Below, in pieces: positions 8,930 to 17,564 of a DNA stretch of 45,000 bases. The translations under genes and the position numbers were made by a program. This stretch comes from Candidatus Pacearchaeota archaeon (lineage in GTDB: Archaea; Nanobdellota; Nanobdellia; Pacearchaeales; GW2011-AR1), in NCBI GenBank assembly GCA_016867035.1, contig VGKO01000003.1, forward strand, positions 1 to 45,000, written 5' to 3'. The notes beneath the pieces were generated by a model. It had not been told where the DNA came from, ran no database searches, and saw only the letters and a program-made list of their open reading frames with translations. Position 1 is the first letter of the stretch; each line of letters starts with the position of its first letter.

Positions 8930-9691
8930 ATGCAAAATAAAACAATGTATGCTGGAATAATTGCTTTGGCAATGATTTTAGCTATAATGCCTTTGGCTTT
9001 AGCTGAGAATACAACCGATAGCTCAGATGCTATTGCGTTATACAATGATACTTCAAACTTGCCGGATGGAATAGTAATATCGCCTGCTCCAACAAACGAA
9101 ATTATTGAAGAAGCAGATGCTGATTTGAATGAGAATGTTAGCTCTTGGAAAATCAATAGAGAAAGAATGAAAAATTGGTTTACCTTTAACCAAGAGAAAA
9201 AAGCTGAAAGAGAACTAAAGATTGCTAAAATGTTATTGATTCAAGCAAAAATTGCTGCAAGAAATAATAATACAGAAGCAATGGAAAAAGCTCTTGAAGC
9301 TCATAATAGAATAATTAATAGAGTTAAGGAAAGAGTGCAAAAAATCAACGGGGCTTCAGATGAAAAGGGTTTGAAAAAAAATGCTGAAAAACTTGTTGGT
9401 TTAGAAAGAGCTATTCAAGTTCATGAAGCAAGAATAACTCGGTTGCAAACAATGCTTACTAACGAAAATCTAACCGAACAGCAAAGACAAGTTATTGAAG
9501 CTAAAATAGCTAGGGCTCAGAATAATACTGCTAATCTTGTTCAAGTTCAACAAAGACAGCAAGAAAGAATTAAGACAAAACTTATGGCTGTTAAAAACTT
9601 GACAGAAGACGAAGCTAATGAACGAGTTGAGCAGATTAGAGACAGAGTAAAAACTCAAGCCAATAAGCTAAACAATAGAGCCAAGAATTAA
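8930..9691 (+). CDS. Exported helical/coiled-coil protein
   Basis: Signal peptide, long Ala/Glu/Arg-rich helices; SD-like AAAGGAGGT upstream at ~8906. Confidence 0.55.
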   Translation: MQNKTMYAGIIALAMILAIMPLALAENTTDSSDAIALYNDTSNLPDGIVISPAPTNEIIEEADADLNENVSSWKINRERMKNWFTFNQEKKAERELKIAKMLLIQAKIAARNNNTEAMEKALEAHNRIINRVKERVQKINGASDEKGLKKNAEKLVGLERAIQVHEARITRLQTMLTNENLTEQQRQVIEAKIARAQNNTANLVQVQQRQQERIKTKLMAVKNLTEDEANERVEQIRDRVKTQANKLNNRAKN

Positions 9692-9791
9692 TTTTTTATT
9701 TTCTTTTTATTTTTTTCTTGTTTCAGTTTATTATTTTTATTTATTTTAGTTAACTTTAAAAGTCTTCTAAACCTCGTAAAAGTGTAAGTAT

Positions 9792-9866
9792 AGCGGGGTA
9801 GAGGAGCCAGGAGTCCTCACAGGGCCCATAACCCTGAGACCGGTGGTTCAAATCCACCTCCCGCTA
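9792..9866 (+). tRNA. Initiator tRNA-Met (CAU)
   Basis: Acceptor AGCGGGG/TCCCGCT with A1:T72, GGG/CCC pairs in anticodon stem (CAGGG-CCCATAA-CCCTG), T-arm GGTGGTTCAAATCCACC; 3' CCA not encoded. Confidence 0.9.
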
Positions 9867-9871
9867 TTTAT

Positions 9872-9954
9872 GCCCGGATCGCATAACGGTATTGCATCGG
9901 ATTGCTAATCCGAGCCCTTCACTGGGCTCCCAGGTTCGACTCCTGGTCCGGGCG
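9872..9954 (+). tRNA. tRNA-Ser (GCU)
   Basis: Acceptor GCCCGGA/TCCGGGC, anticodon stem-loop TCGGA-TTGCTAA-TCCGA, long variable arm (GCCC..GGGC), T-arm CCAGGTTCGACTCCTGG. Confidence 0.92.
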
Positions 9955-10014
9955 TTTCTTAATTATATTCTAAAAAAGAAAAATTAATTTAAACCCTGTT
10001 TTATCTTAATATTT

Positions 10015-10731
10015 ATGAAAAAAGCAATTGCTAAAATTGCACTTGGTTTGAGTCTTGCGTTAAGTAGTTTAAATAGTTTTGGAGGCTTAGAACAGACCAA
10101 AACAAATTTAGAAGCCAGAGTTGCATCTCTAACTCAAGACTCTTTTGCGATTAAATCAGAAACAACAGGAGCAATAAGTGCTCCTGTAAACTTGGTGCAG
10201 AGCTTTTCATTACAACCCTTGCTTGTTGGAAAGGCTACAATGGCCTTAGCAAACTCTCCTTATTTTTGTTATAGCAATAATCAGGAAATAATCTTTTATA
10301 CTTCACAGGGTTATACTTCAAGATATCAAATAGTCGCCCATAATTCTAAACCCTGTGGAGAGGGATTTAACCAAATAATACTTATAAAAGGAAACAGAGT
10401 ATTTGGAAAATTTGATTCTTGTATGGATATAGATTTCTCAAGCAATCCGGACAATACCACAAGATATAGAAGTAAGATGTTTATTAAATTGGAGAATGGT
10501 TTTCTTGGAGCTATTTTACGAGGCATACTCCGGGTTCCTTTATTGGGGGATAAATTAAAAAAATCTCTAGAAGAGGAACAAGACAAACTTGTTCAAAGCA
10601 CAAATAAAGTCGTGGAAGATGCTTTGAAAAAGCCAAGAGAGACTCTCGAAAAGTTAGAGGGATATACAAATGGACCCACTTATTTTACCCCCAAAGAACT
10701 CGAATCTATAAGAGAAAAGATTGAAAAATAA
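10015..10731 (+). CDS. Secreted hypothetical protein
   Basis: Signal peptide MKKAIAKIALGLSLALSSLNSFG. Confidence 0.5.
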   Translation: MKKAIAKIALGLSLALSSLNSFGGLEQTKTNLEARVASLTQDSFAIKSETTGAISAPVNLVQSFSLQPLLVGKATMALANSPYFCYSNNQEIIFYTSQGYTSRYQIVAHNSKPCGEGFNQIILIKGNRVFGKFDSCMDIDFSSNPDNTTRYRSKMFIKLENGFLGAILRGILRVPLLGDKLKKSLEEEQDKLVQSTNKVVEDALKKPRETLEKLEGYTNGPTYFTPKELESIREKIEK

Positions 10732-10765
10732 AAAGATTTATAAAAACCATTATTAATTCTAATTT

Positions 10766-11344
10766 GTGGAAAAGGGGAAAAGCACAATCTTTATAATAGT
10801 CCTAAGTATTATCTTAATTATAACTGGAATTTTATTATTTACAGATATTATAAAAGAAAACAAAACTGAAAACAAAGAAATGCAAAACACAACAAAAGTT
10901 TTACTTGAAACCAATATGGGGGATATAACTTTAGAGCTATATTCTGAACAAACGATAACTTCTGGAAATTTTATCAGCTTAGTTGAGAAAGGAACCTATA
11001 ATGGAGTTATTTTCCATAGGGTTATTGATGGATTTATGATTCAAGGCGGCGATCCGACTGGAACAGGTTACGGAGATCCTAAAATAAAAAATATTCGCGA
11101 TGAATTTAATGGAGAGCAAAAAAATAATAGAGGAACGATTGCAATGGCTAATGCTGGCCCAAATACTGGCTCTAGCCAGTTTTTTATCAATCTAGTCAAT
11201 AATAATTTCTTAGATGGAAGACATCCTGTTTTTGGCCGAGTTGTTTCAGGCATGGATGTTGTAGATGCCATAGCTAAGGTTGAAACAAACTCTGCAGATA
11301 AACCTTTGAAAGAAGTTAAGATAATTACAGCTAAAATATTATAA
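10766..11344 (+). CDS. Membrane-anchored cyclophilin-type peptidyl-prolyl cis-trans isomerase
   Basis: GNFISLVEKGTYNGVIFHRVIDGFMIQGGDPTGTGYG...GTIAMANAGPNTGSSQFFINL; N-terminal TM; apparent GTG start. Confidence 0.92.
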   Translation: MEKGKSTIFIIVLSIILIITGILLFTDIIKENKTENKEMQNTTKVLLETNMGDITLELYSEQTITSGNFISLVEKGTYNGVIFHRVIDGFMIQGGDPTGTGYGDPKIKNIRDEFNGEQKNNRGTIAMANAGPNTGSSQFFINLVNNNFLDGRHPVFGRVVSGMDVVDAIAKVETNSADKPLKEVKIITAKIL

Positions 11345-11574
11345 TGGCATATCAAGGAAGATTATTACCTGAAGCACTTTTTAGACCGGAAGATTTTAAA
11401 ATTCATTTATCGAGAGGACAATTCGGAGTACATCATCAAGGAGATGTAAGCAATTATGATTCTTCAACAACCGCAATAGTTAGAAGAATTCATGCCCTAG
11501 ATCCACTTGGATTAAAAAGTCATGCATTAGCAACAGAAGTTGAAGGGATGAGTAGAAGGGCAAAAAGTAGTTAA
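11344..11574 (+). CDS. Small hypothetical protein
   Basis: 76-aa ORF overlapping the stop of the PPIase gene. Confidence 0.35.
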   Translation: MAYQGRLLPEALFRPEDFKIHLSRGQFGVHHQGDVSNYDSSTTAIVRRIHALDPLGLKSHALATEVEGMSRRAKSS

Positions 11575-11592
11575 TTAATTCTACAAAAAATC

Positions 11593-12366
11593 TTAGAAAT
11601 TACAAATAACGCCTAAAGAAAAAGAATTAAGAGTGCCTGCTTCGCCTGTATTGCTATTGCCTGAATCAAGGCTATAGGTTTCATAAGAAGCTTCTAAACC
11701 AACATTGGTGCCTAAACTTGAATCATTTTTTGACGTATCAAGCCCTATAAAACCTGCTCTAACTCCAAAACCTTTTAAGTTATATTTTTCTGAACCAACT
11801 TCTTCAAAGCTATCATATCGGTGATGCCCCCAGCTTCTTGTAGCTTTTTGAATTGGAATAAAACCATTTACGAAAAATCGCGTTGTATCTGTTTTAAAAG
11901 ATAATCCTACAAAAGGTTGAACTCCGAAAAAATCTCTCTGCAAATAGTCCATTGCAAAAGAACCAGAGCCCTCTGGTCTTGTATCGCCTTGTTGTTGTCT
12001 ATAATCGGGGATTGTTGGGCCATCCTTTGGTTCAACTAAAACGCTATCAAAATTAAGTTCTAAATCAACTCCTGCTGTTAACTCTAATCTCCCTAAATCT
12101 TTTGCTAATTCAACTCCTGGACGAATAGCAAAGGCTTCCCAGCCATTACCTGCTCTAACCCAAGTACTCCCGCTAATAAAACCGGCATCAGCAGGATGAA
12201 CAGGCACTTCTCGAGATTCATTTAAGCTAAGTTGATTGTATCTCGGAGCATAGGCAATTCTACCCCTTAATGATAAACTTTTAGGTAGAAAAGATTCGGC
12301 TCTTGCAGGTAAACTAGCACAACCAGCAGCTAATGCCAAAGCAGCCATCGCTAATAACTTTTTCAT
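11593..12366 (-). CDS. Exported putative beta-barrel (outer-membrane-protein-like) protein
   Basis: Start MKKLLAMAALALAAGCASLPARAE at 12366 (signal peptide/lipobox), repeated amphipathic beta-strand patterns, C-terminal ...NSFSLGVICNF ending in Phe. Confidence 0.5.
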   Translation of the reverse strand: MKKLLAMAALALAAGCASLPARAESFLPKSLSLRGRIAYAPRYNQLSLNESREVPVHPADAGFISGSTWVRAGNGWEAFAIRPGVELAKDLGRLELTAGVDLELNFDSVLVEPKDGPTIPDYRQQQGDTRPEGSGSFAMDYLQRDFFGVQPFVGLSFKTDTTRFFVNGFIPIQKATRSWGHHRYDSFEEVGSEKYNLKGFGVRAGFIGLDTSKNDSSLGTNVGLEASYETYSLDSGNSNTGEAGTLNSFSLGVICNF

Positions 12367-12430
12367 AAAAAAACAGGGTAATTCGGGCTTAAAAGCATTA
12401 TCAATGTTGAAAATATATCTTAATCTCTCT

Positions 12431-12961
12431 TTATTTTTTCCTTTTAATAACCCTATACGCAAGAATACCAAATATGATTAAAATTAAAACAAGTGCAATG
12501 AAAACAGCTGTTTTATTCTGGAAGTTTTGAACTATACCTTCGAAAACTAAAATTGCTCCTGTTGCTAAGCCTGTTATCTGAATCAGATTTTCTGAAATGA
12601 ATAGACCAATAAGCAACAAAATAAAACCAAGCCCTGCAAAAATATAAAACTTGTTTTGATTATAGGGTTTTTGTGCTTCTTGATAGGCTTGATTACATTT
12701 CTGATAAAAATCACAATAGCCTTGCGGACAAGGTGCTTTTATGCATTGAACCGGTTGTGGAGTCCAGGTTCCATTATATTGCTCACAAACCCCTTTAGTT
12801 ACATTATCATAAGTTTCTAAAGGAATAGACTTGCTGTAGTTACAATAGTTCTCGTAATTTGGCTCGTTCATAAATAAGCTTACTCCAACATTTACTGTTG
12901 AAACTATTATTATCGTGAGAATTATACTGATTATTATACTCAAAGCTAATTTATTTACCAT
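12431..12961 (-). CDS. Cys-rich multi-TM membrane protein
   Basis: N-terminal TM, extracytoplasmic segment with multiple Cys (QCIKAPCPQGYCDFYQKC), C-terminal TM helices. Confidence 0.55.
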   Translation of the reverse strand: MVNKLALSIIISIILTIIIVSTVNVGVSLFMNEPNYENYCNYSKSIPLETYDNVTKGVCEQYNGTWTPQPVQCIKAPCPQGYCDFYQKCNQAYQEAQKPYNQNKFYIFAGLGFILLLIGLFISENLIQITGLATGAILVFEGIVQNFQNKTAVFIALVLILIIFGILAYRVIKRKK

Positions 12962-13041
12962 CTTTTGTTTATAATTTTATTAATACTTGGGCATATTTAA
13001 ATCTTGCTTTGGCACCTTTTAATTTTTTTAGTATAAATCTG

Positions 13042-13129
13042 TTGTAGACAAATTTCTTGTTTTTTGTCTACAAGTTATGTAGGCAAATGTAGACACCAAT
13101 AAAACGAAAGATATATAAATGTAGACACC
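13042..13129. promoter_or_regulatory. Cluster of TGTAGAC(A/ACC) elements around the fic promoter
   Basis: Inverted repeat TTGTAGACAAA/TTTGTCTACAA (13042-13052/13063-13073) and TGTAGACACC at 13088-13097 and 13120-13129 flanking an ATATATAAA box. Confidence 0.6.
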
Positions 13130-13250
13130 TATTATATAGTGGGTGTAAGGACAACATAAGAAGGGAGAGTCTAATTAAACTAACTTAGATGTAGCAACAG
13201 AACATTAATAAAATAAAAAACCCTAAATAAAATAATAACCTAATAAAAAA

Positions 13251-14249
13251 ATGTACTTAGAAAAAAGAAAAACAAAAAAAGGTGAAAAATACTATTTAGC
13301 ACACTCTTTTCGCGAAGGTGGTAAAGTAAACAAGATTAGGGTTTATCTTGGTTCAAATGTTGCTATTCATATTATTCAACAAAGACAGGAGAAAGCTACA
13401 GAGTTATTAAAACAACAACTTAATAGTTTTAAGATAATCAGAAGCCCTATCAATACAAATTTTCTAAGGCGTGAAGAATCACTTATTAAAAAACTGAAAT
13501 TAAAGACTCGATTAAAAGTTATACATCTCTCGGAGAGCGATTGGGAAAGATTTACACAGCTTTTTACTTATAATACTAATGCTATTGAAGGTTCTACTAT
13601 AACCCAAGAAGAAGTTTTTGATATACTCCAAGAAAATAAATGGCCATTTTCAAAACCTAAAGAGGATATTTCAGAAGCTTATGGTGTTGCAGAAGCAATA
13701 AAATATATTAGAAAATCACGAGAACATATTTCGCTTGCTTTAATGCTTAAATTACATGAGATAATCTTTCATAATTCAAAGACTTTTGCAGGTAAGTTTA
13801 GAGAAAAAGGAGTTGAAGTTGGTATTCGCGATGGAACAGGCAACATAGTCCACTTGGGTGCTCCTTCTTCAAGGGTTGCAGGTTTACTTGGTGAATTGGT
13901 TAAATGGTATAATCAAAATAAGAAAAAATATCCCCCTATAGTTCTTGGGGCTGTTATTCATAATCAATTTGAATATATTCACCCCTTTGAAGATGGAAAT
14001 GGGAGAGTCGGAAGGCTTCTGTTAAATAATATATTGATAAAAAATAAGATGCCCCCTGTAAATATATCTATGGAAAGTCGCAAAGAATACTACGAAACCC
14101 TTAGATTATTCCAAAGAACAGGCGATATTAAGCCTACTATTGACTTGATACTTCGAGAGTATCATGAACTGGAGAAAAAATTAAAGAAACAGGAAAAGGA
14201 AAACAAGAAAGGCAAACTAGATAAAAAACCCAGAAAAAAGAAAATTTAA
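13251..14249 (+). CDS. Fic/DOC family protein (putative AMP-transferase)
   Basis: Fic motif HPFEDGNGRVGRLLLNN; N-terminal inhibitory-like motif TNAIEGS; Lys-rich tail. Confidence 0.92.
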   Translation: MYLEKRKTKKGEKYYLAHSFREGGKVNKIRVYLGSNVAIHIIQQRQEKATELLKQQLNSFKIIRSPINTNFLRREESLIKKLKLKTRLKVIHLSESDWERFTQLFTYNTNAIEGSTITQEEVFDILQENKWPFSKPKEDISEAYGVAEAIKYIRKSREHISLALMLKLHEIIFHNSKTFAGKFREKGVEVGIRDGTGNIVHLGAPSSRVAGLLGELVKWYNQNKKKYPPIVLGAVIHNQFEYIHPFEDGNGRVGRLLLNNILIKNKMPPVNISMESRKEYYETLRLFQRTGDIKPTIDLILREYHELEKKLKKQEKENKKGKLDKKPRKKKI

Positions 14250-14253
14250 ACAT

Positions 14254-14303
14254 TGTAGACAGATGTAGACACCGAGCCTTTTTTTAATTATTTTGTAGAC
14301 ACC
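14254..14303. repeat. TGTAGACA / TGTAGACACC copies downstream of fic
   Basis: TGTAGACA 14254-14261, TGTAGACACC 14264-14273 and 14294-14303, the same motif as upstream of fic. Confidence 0.6.
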
Positions 14304-14316
14304 TAATTTTCGGTTC

Positions 14317-14658
14317 TTACCAGTTTCTTACACTTGTTTCTACTCCGCTAACCCAACCGCGAATTATTACCATTATTTTATCTTTTATTGCATCTTTGTC
14401 TTTTATTGAATATTTATATAAGTAACCTGAAGGCAAATTAAATTGTGATCTTGAGATAATATCTTTTTCAAACAGCTTTTTTACGCTCCTTTGCGTTGTT
14501 GATAAGTCCAATTTTAATTCATGTGCCAATTCCTTGGTTGTTAACCCGCTACCTCTTCTCATTAAAGTAACTAGAATGTTGTAATCTGCCTTACTTAATC
14601 CGAATCCACACCTAATAATTTCTTCTATTTCAAATCTTTTGCATGCGAAATCAATCAT
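14317..14658 (-). CDS. Winged-helix transcriptional regulator (TrmB/MarR-like)
   Basis: GLSKADYNILVTLMRRGSGLTTKELAHELKLDLSTTQRSVKKLFEKDIISR wHTH pattern. Confidence 0.75.
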   Translation of the reverse strand: MIDFACKRFEIEEIIRCGFGLSKADYNILVTLMRRGSGLTTKELAHELKLDLSTTQRSVKKLFEKDIISRSQFNLPSGYLYKYSIKDKDAIKDKIMVIIRGWVSGVETSVRNW

Positions 14659-14680
14659 TTTTTATTTTTTAAAATTATTT

Positions 14681-15673
14681 TTAGTATTGAGTTAAAGGGG
14701 AGTCTTTATCTCCTTTAGCTTGTACTAGTTCTCTATAAGCTTGACTTGAAGCTATTGCTCCCTGACTAGCTGCAACAACTATTTGCTTGAACTCATTATG
14801 AATAATATCCCCGGCGGCAAAAAATCCTTCTACATTTGTTTTCTGATTTTCATCAGTAAGGATATAGTTATCCTTTGTCTTTACATTTAAAGAAGCGATT
14901 ATTCCCAAATCAGGTAAGCCGCCTGCTTCGATAAAAACACCATTAACATTCAGTATTTTCTTAGAGTTCTTTAATAAAACTCCTTCCACCTTACTTTTAC
15001 CAATAATTTCTGCAAGTTCTTCATTAAAAATAGTCTCTATCTTCTGGTTTTTCTTTATAACATTCAATAATATCTTATCAGGTCTAAAAAACTCTGACTT
15101 TCTATAAATGAGATAAATCTTGCTAGCATGTTCTGCAAGTAAAATTGCAGCAGATATTGCAGAATTGCCTCCGCCTACTACGACTACATTTTTATTCTTA
15201 AAGAAGGGAGCATCACAATTTGCACAGTAACTAACGCCTCTTCCTTTTAGCTCGGATTCACCCTTTATCTCAAGCTTTTTTCTTACTGAACCTGGAGCAA
15301 AAATTACTTTCTTAGCTAAAAAAGATTTAAGATTTGTTTTAATTTCAAAGATTTCTTTTTCTTTAAAAATCCCCTTAATTTCGTCGAATAATACTTCAAC
15401 ACCTATTGACTTTACATGTTCTAAAAACTTTTCAGCCAAATCTTTTCCAGAAATTTCAGAAAATCCTGGATAATTACAAATTTTATGTGCTCCAGCCCAA
15501 TCATCACCGACTTCCCGAGTTATTAATAGAGTTTTTAATCCAAAGCGCTTAGAATAAACTGCAGCACTAACTCCGGCAGGACCCCCGCCAATAATAACTA
15601 TATCATAAAGATTACTTTTACTATTAGATTTATTATGGTTATTGCCAATTTTGTTTTTAGGTAGTTTGGTCAT
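14681..15673 (-). CDS. trxB: Thioredoxin reductase
   Basis: FAD motif IIGGGPAGVSAAVYSKR, redox CANC, NAD motif VVGGGNSAISAA, C-terminal GFFAAGDI. Confidence 0.93.
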   Translation of the reverse strand: MTKLPKNKIGNNHNKSNSKSNLYDIVIIGGGPAGVSAAVYSKRFGLKTLLITREVGDDWAGAHKICNYPGFSEISGKDLAEKFLEHVKSIGVEVLFDEIKGIFKEKEIFEIKTNLKSFLAKKVIFAPGSVRKKLEIKGESELKGRGVSYCANCDAPFFKNKNVVVVGGGNSAISAAILLAEHASKIYLIYRKSEFFRPDKILLNVIKKNQKIETIFNEELAEIIGKSKVEGVLLKNSKKILNVNGVFIEAGGLPDLGIIASLNVKTKDNYILTDENQKTNVEGFFAAGDIIHNEFKQIVVAASQGAIASSQAYRELVQAKGDKDSPLTQY

Positions 15674-15713
15674 TTGTTGTTGGTTTTGATTGGAAATTGC
15701 TTTCCAAAAATTA

Positions 15714-16031
15714 TTAAATTATTGAATCTATCTTTTCTTTTATGGCTTCTTCCGGAGCATAGCCTACTATTCTATCGACTTCTTGTCCTTTTTTTGCTAT
15801 GACTAGTGCAGGAATACCTTGAATATTAAAATCCGAGGCTAATTCTTGATTTTCGTCAACATTTATTTTAACGAATTTTAATTTTCCCTTATATTGGCCG
15901 CTGAGTTTTTCAAATACTGGCGCCATCATTTTACAAGGCATACACCAATCTGCATAAAAATCGATTATTACTGGTGTTTTTGAATCTACAACTTCTTTCT
16001 TAAAATCCCCTGAATTTATGTGTTCTACCAT
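15714..16031 (-). CDS. trxA: Thioredoxin
   Basis: DFYADWCMPCKMMAPVFEKL active site, 105 aa. Confidence 0.95.
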   Translation of the reverse strand: MVEHINSGDFKKEVVDSKTPVIIDFYADWCMPCKMMAPVFEKLSGQYKGKLKFVKINVDENQELASDFNIQGIPALVIAKKGQEVDRIVGYAPEEAIKEKIDSII

Positions 16032-16036
16032 ATTTT

Positions 16037-16112
16037 AGTACTGATATAAGAAAGCAGTACTTTATAAACGTTTTTAAGAACAGAAAGCGAAGCTTGCAAA
16101 AAGCAGTACTTT
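16037..16112. promoter_or_regulatory. Putative operator sites in the trxA promoter region
   Basis: AAAGCAGTACTTT at 16051-16063 and 16100-16112 plus inverted AGTACTG at 16037-16043; the first copy overlaps a minus-strand TTTATAAA box. Confidence 0.5.
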
Positions 16113-16174
16113 GAATAAAATTTTAAATATGCGAATTTGAAAACCTATTTAAATCATTAAAACCATTAAGTTAC

Positions 16175-16720
16175 ATGAAAAAAGTTGGTGCTATCGTAAA
16201 GATAATTAGTGTTATTTTTTTTATTTTAATGATTTTTTTATTATTATATAGTATATTCAACTATGCAGGCATAAGAGAACTAAGTAGAAACTTGATGTTG
16301 AATTATGGTTTGGGTGTTGTTTTTCTTCTCGCAATTTTTTTAGATGTATTTCCCCAATATCTCTCTGTACATATGCTTCTTATTATGGCTGGTATTGCTA
16401 ATTTAAATATTTGGTTAGTAGGTTCGGTAGTTACCGTAGGTACTTTTTTTGCTTCAATAATAGGGTTTTGGCTTGGAAGATTATTCGAGGATAATTTCTT
16501 TTTTGAAATTTTTGGGGAGAAAAACTACCGTAAAATACATGAGGGTATGAACCGCCACGGAAAATGGTATGTCGCTATATCGGCTATTTCGCCCTTGCCA
16601 TACATACCTATTATATTCGCTGCATTAGGTATGTCTTGGAAGAATTTTATGATCTACGGAGTTTTTCCTAGAATCCTGGGATTTATAGCTACAATAATTT
16701 TTGTTGCGGTGGTGTTTTAG
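16175..16720 (+). CDS. VTT/DedA-like (SNARE-associated) membrane protein
   Basis: Multi-TM with AISPLPYIPIIFAALGMSWKNFMIYGVFPR pattern. Confidence 0.65.
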   Translation: MKKVGAIVKIISVIFFILMIFLLLYSIFNYAGIRELSRNLMLNYGLGVVFLLAIFLDVFPQYLSVHMLLIMAGIANLNIWLVGSVVTVGTFFASIIGFWLGRLFEDNFFFEIFGEKNYRKIHEGMNRHGKWYVAISAISPLPYIPIIFAALGMSWKNFMIYGVFPRILGFIATIIFVAVVF

Positions 16721-16850
16721 TTAAATTGATTAAACTAATCTTATAATTCGTACAAAAGATATATAAATGTAAGATTATTAGATGAAATAAGGTGAAATTT
16801 ATTCTTGCATTGCACTAAATAGATTGAAAGGGGGTCAAAATTAATCAAAA

Positions 16851-17039
16851 ATGGCAAAAAGCGCACTTGATTGGATTGCATTAATCTTGCTTATTATCGG
16901 AGGTCTTAATTGGGGGCTCGTGGGGGTTTTTGAATATGACCTTGTAGCAGCACTATTCGGTGTTGGAGTTGTAGCAAAGACTGTTTATGACTTAGTAGGA
17001 TTAGCTGCATTATACACAATTTATTATTTATTTAAATAA
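16851..17039 (+). CDS. DUF378 family small membrane protein
   Basis: ALDWIALILLIIGGLNWGLVGVFEYDLVAALFG is characteristic of the family. Confidence 0.85.
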   Translation: MAKSALDWIALILLIIGGLNWGLVGVFEYDLVAALFGVGVVAKTVYDLVGLAALYTIYYLFK

Positions 17040-17286
17040 AAATAAATAAAATATAAAAATGTGTGTTTAAATAGTCTTTTTATTCTTTTATTTTTCTTTA
17101 ATTTCTTCTTTTTTTTGTATTTCTCTTTAGCTTTATATCGGGAAATGTCCTTATTTCCATAACCGAAAGCTTTTTAAATAGCCCTTGGATTTATTTTATT
17201 ATCACTTAATTGTAATCATGCAAACATTTGCTTTAGCATAGAATTACGGATAAAATTAAGTCAAAAAAATTCGAGAAATAATTAAA

Positions 17287-17499
17287 ATGCCCCATATTCT
17301 ACAACCAAAACACGCTATATTAAAATCTCAAGAGGTAGAAAAGCTTCTCACAAAATACAATATTTCCTTAACTCAATTACCAAAGATACATTTAGAAGAC
17401 CCGGCTTTGCCAAGTGGTGCTTCGGTTGGTGATGTAATTAAAATAGAGAGAAAAGACGATTCAGGGACTCATGAATATTTCAGAGTTGTTGTTATCTAA
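17287..17499 (+). CDS. rpoH: DNA-directed RNA polymerase subunit H (Rpo5/RPB5 C-domain)
   Basis: HILQPKHAILKSQEVEKLLTKYNISLTQLPKIHLEDPA; upstream of rpoB. Confidence 0.93.
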   Translation: MPHILQPKHAILKSQEVEKLLTKYNISLTQLPKIHLEDPALPSGASVGDVIKIERKDDSGTHEYFRVVVI

Positions 17500-17564
17500 T
17501 AACCTAAAAATAAAAAATTCAAATCAATTAAAACTATAAACAAAAATTTAAATCAAAAAACAAA

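Noticed and set aside
13042-14303. TGTAGACACC repeats as a CRISPR array or transposon terminal inverted repeats
   Set aside because: Copies are only ~10 nt, irregularly spaced with no spacer-repeat periodicity; no transposase, and the flanking copies are mostly direct rather than inverted.
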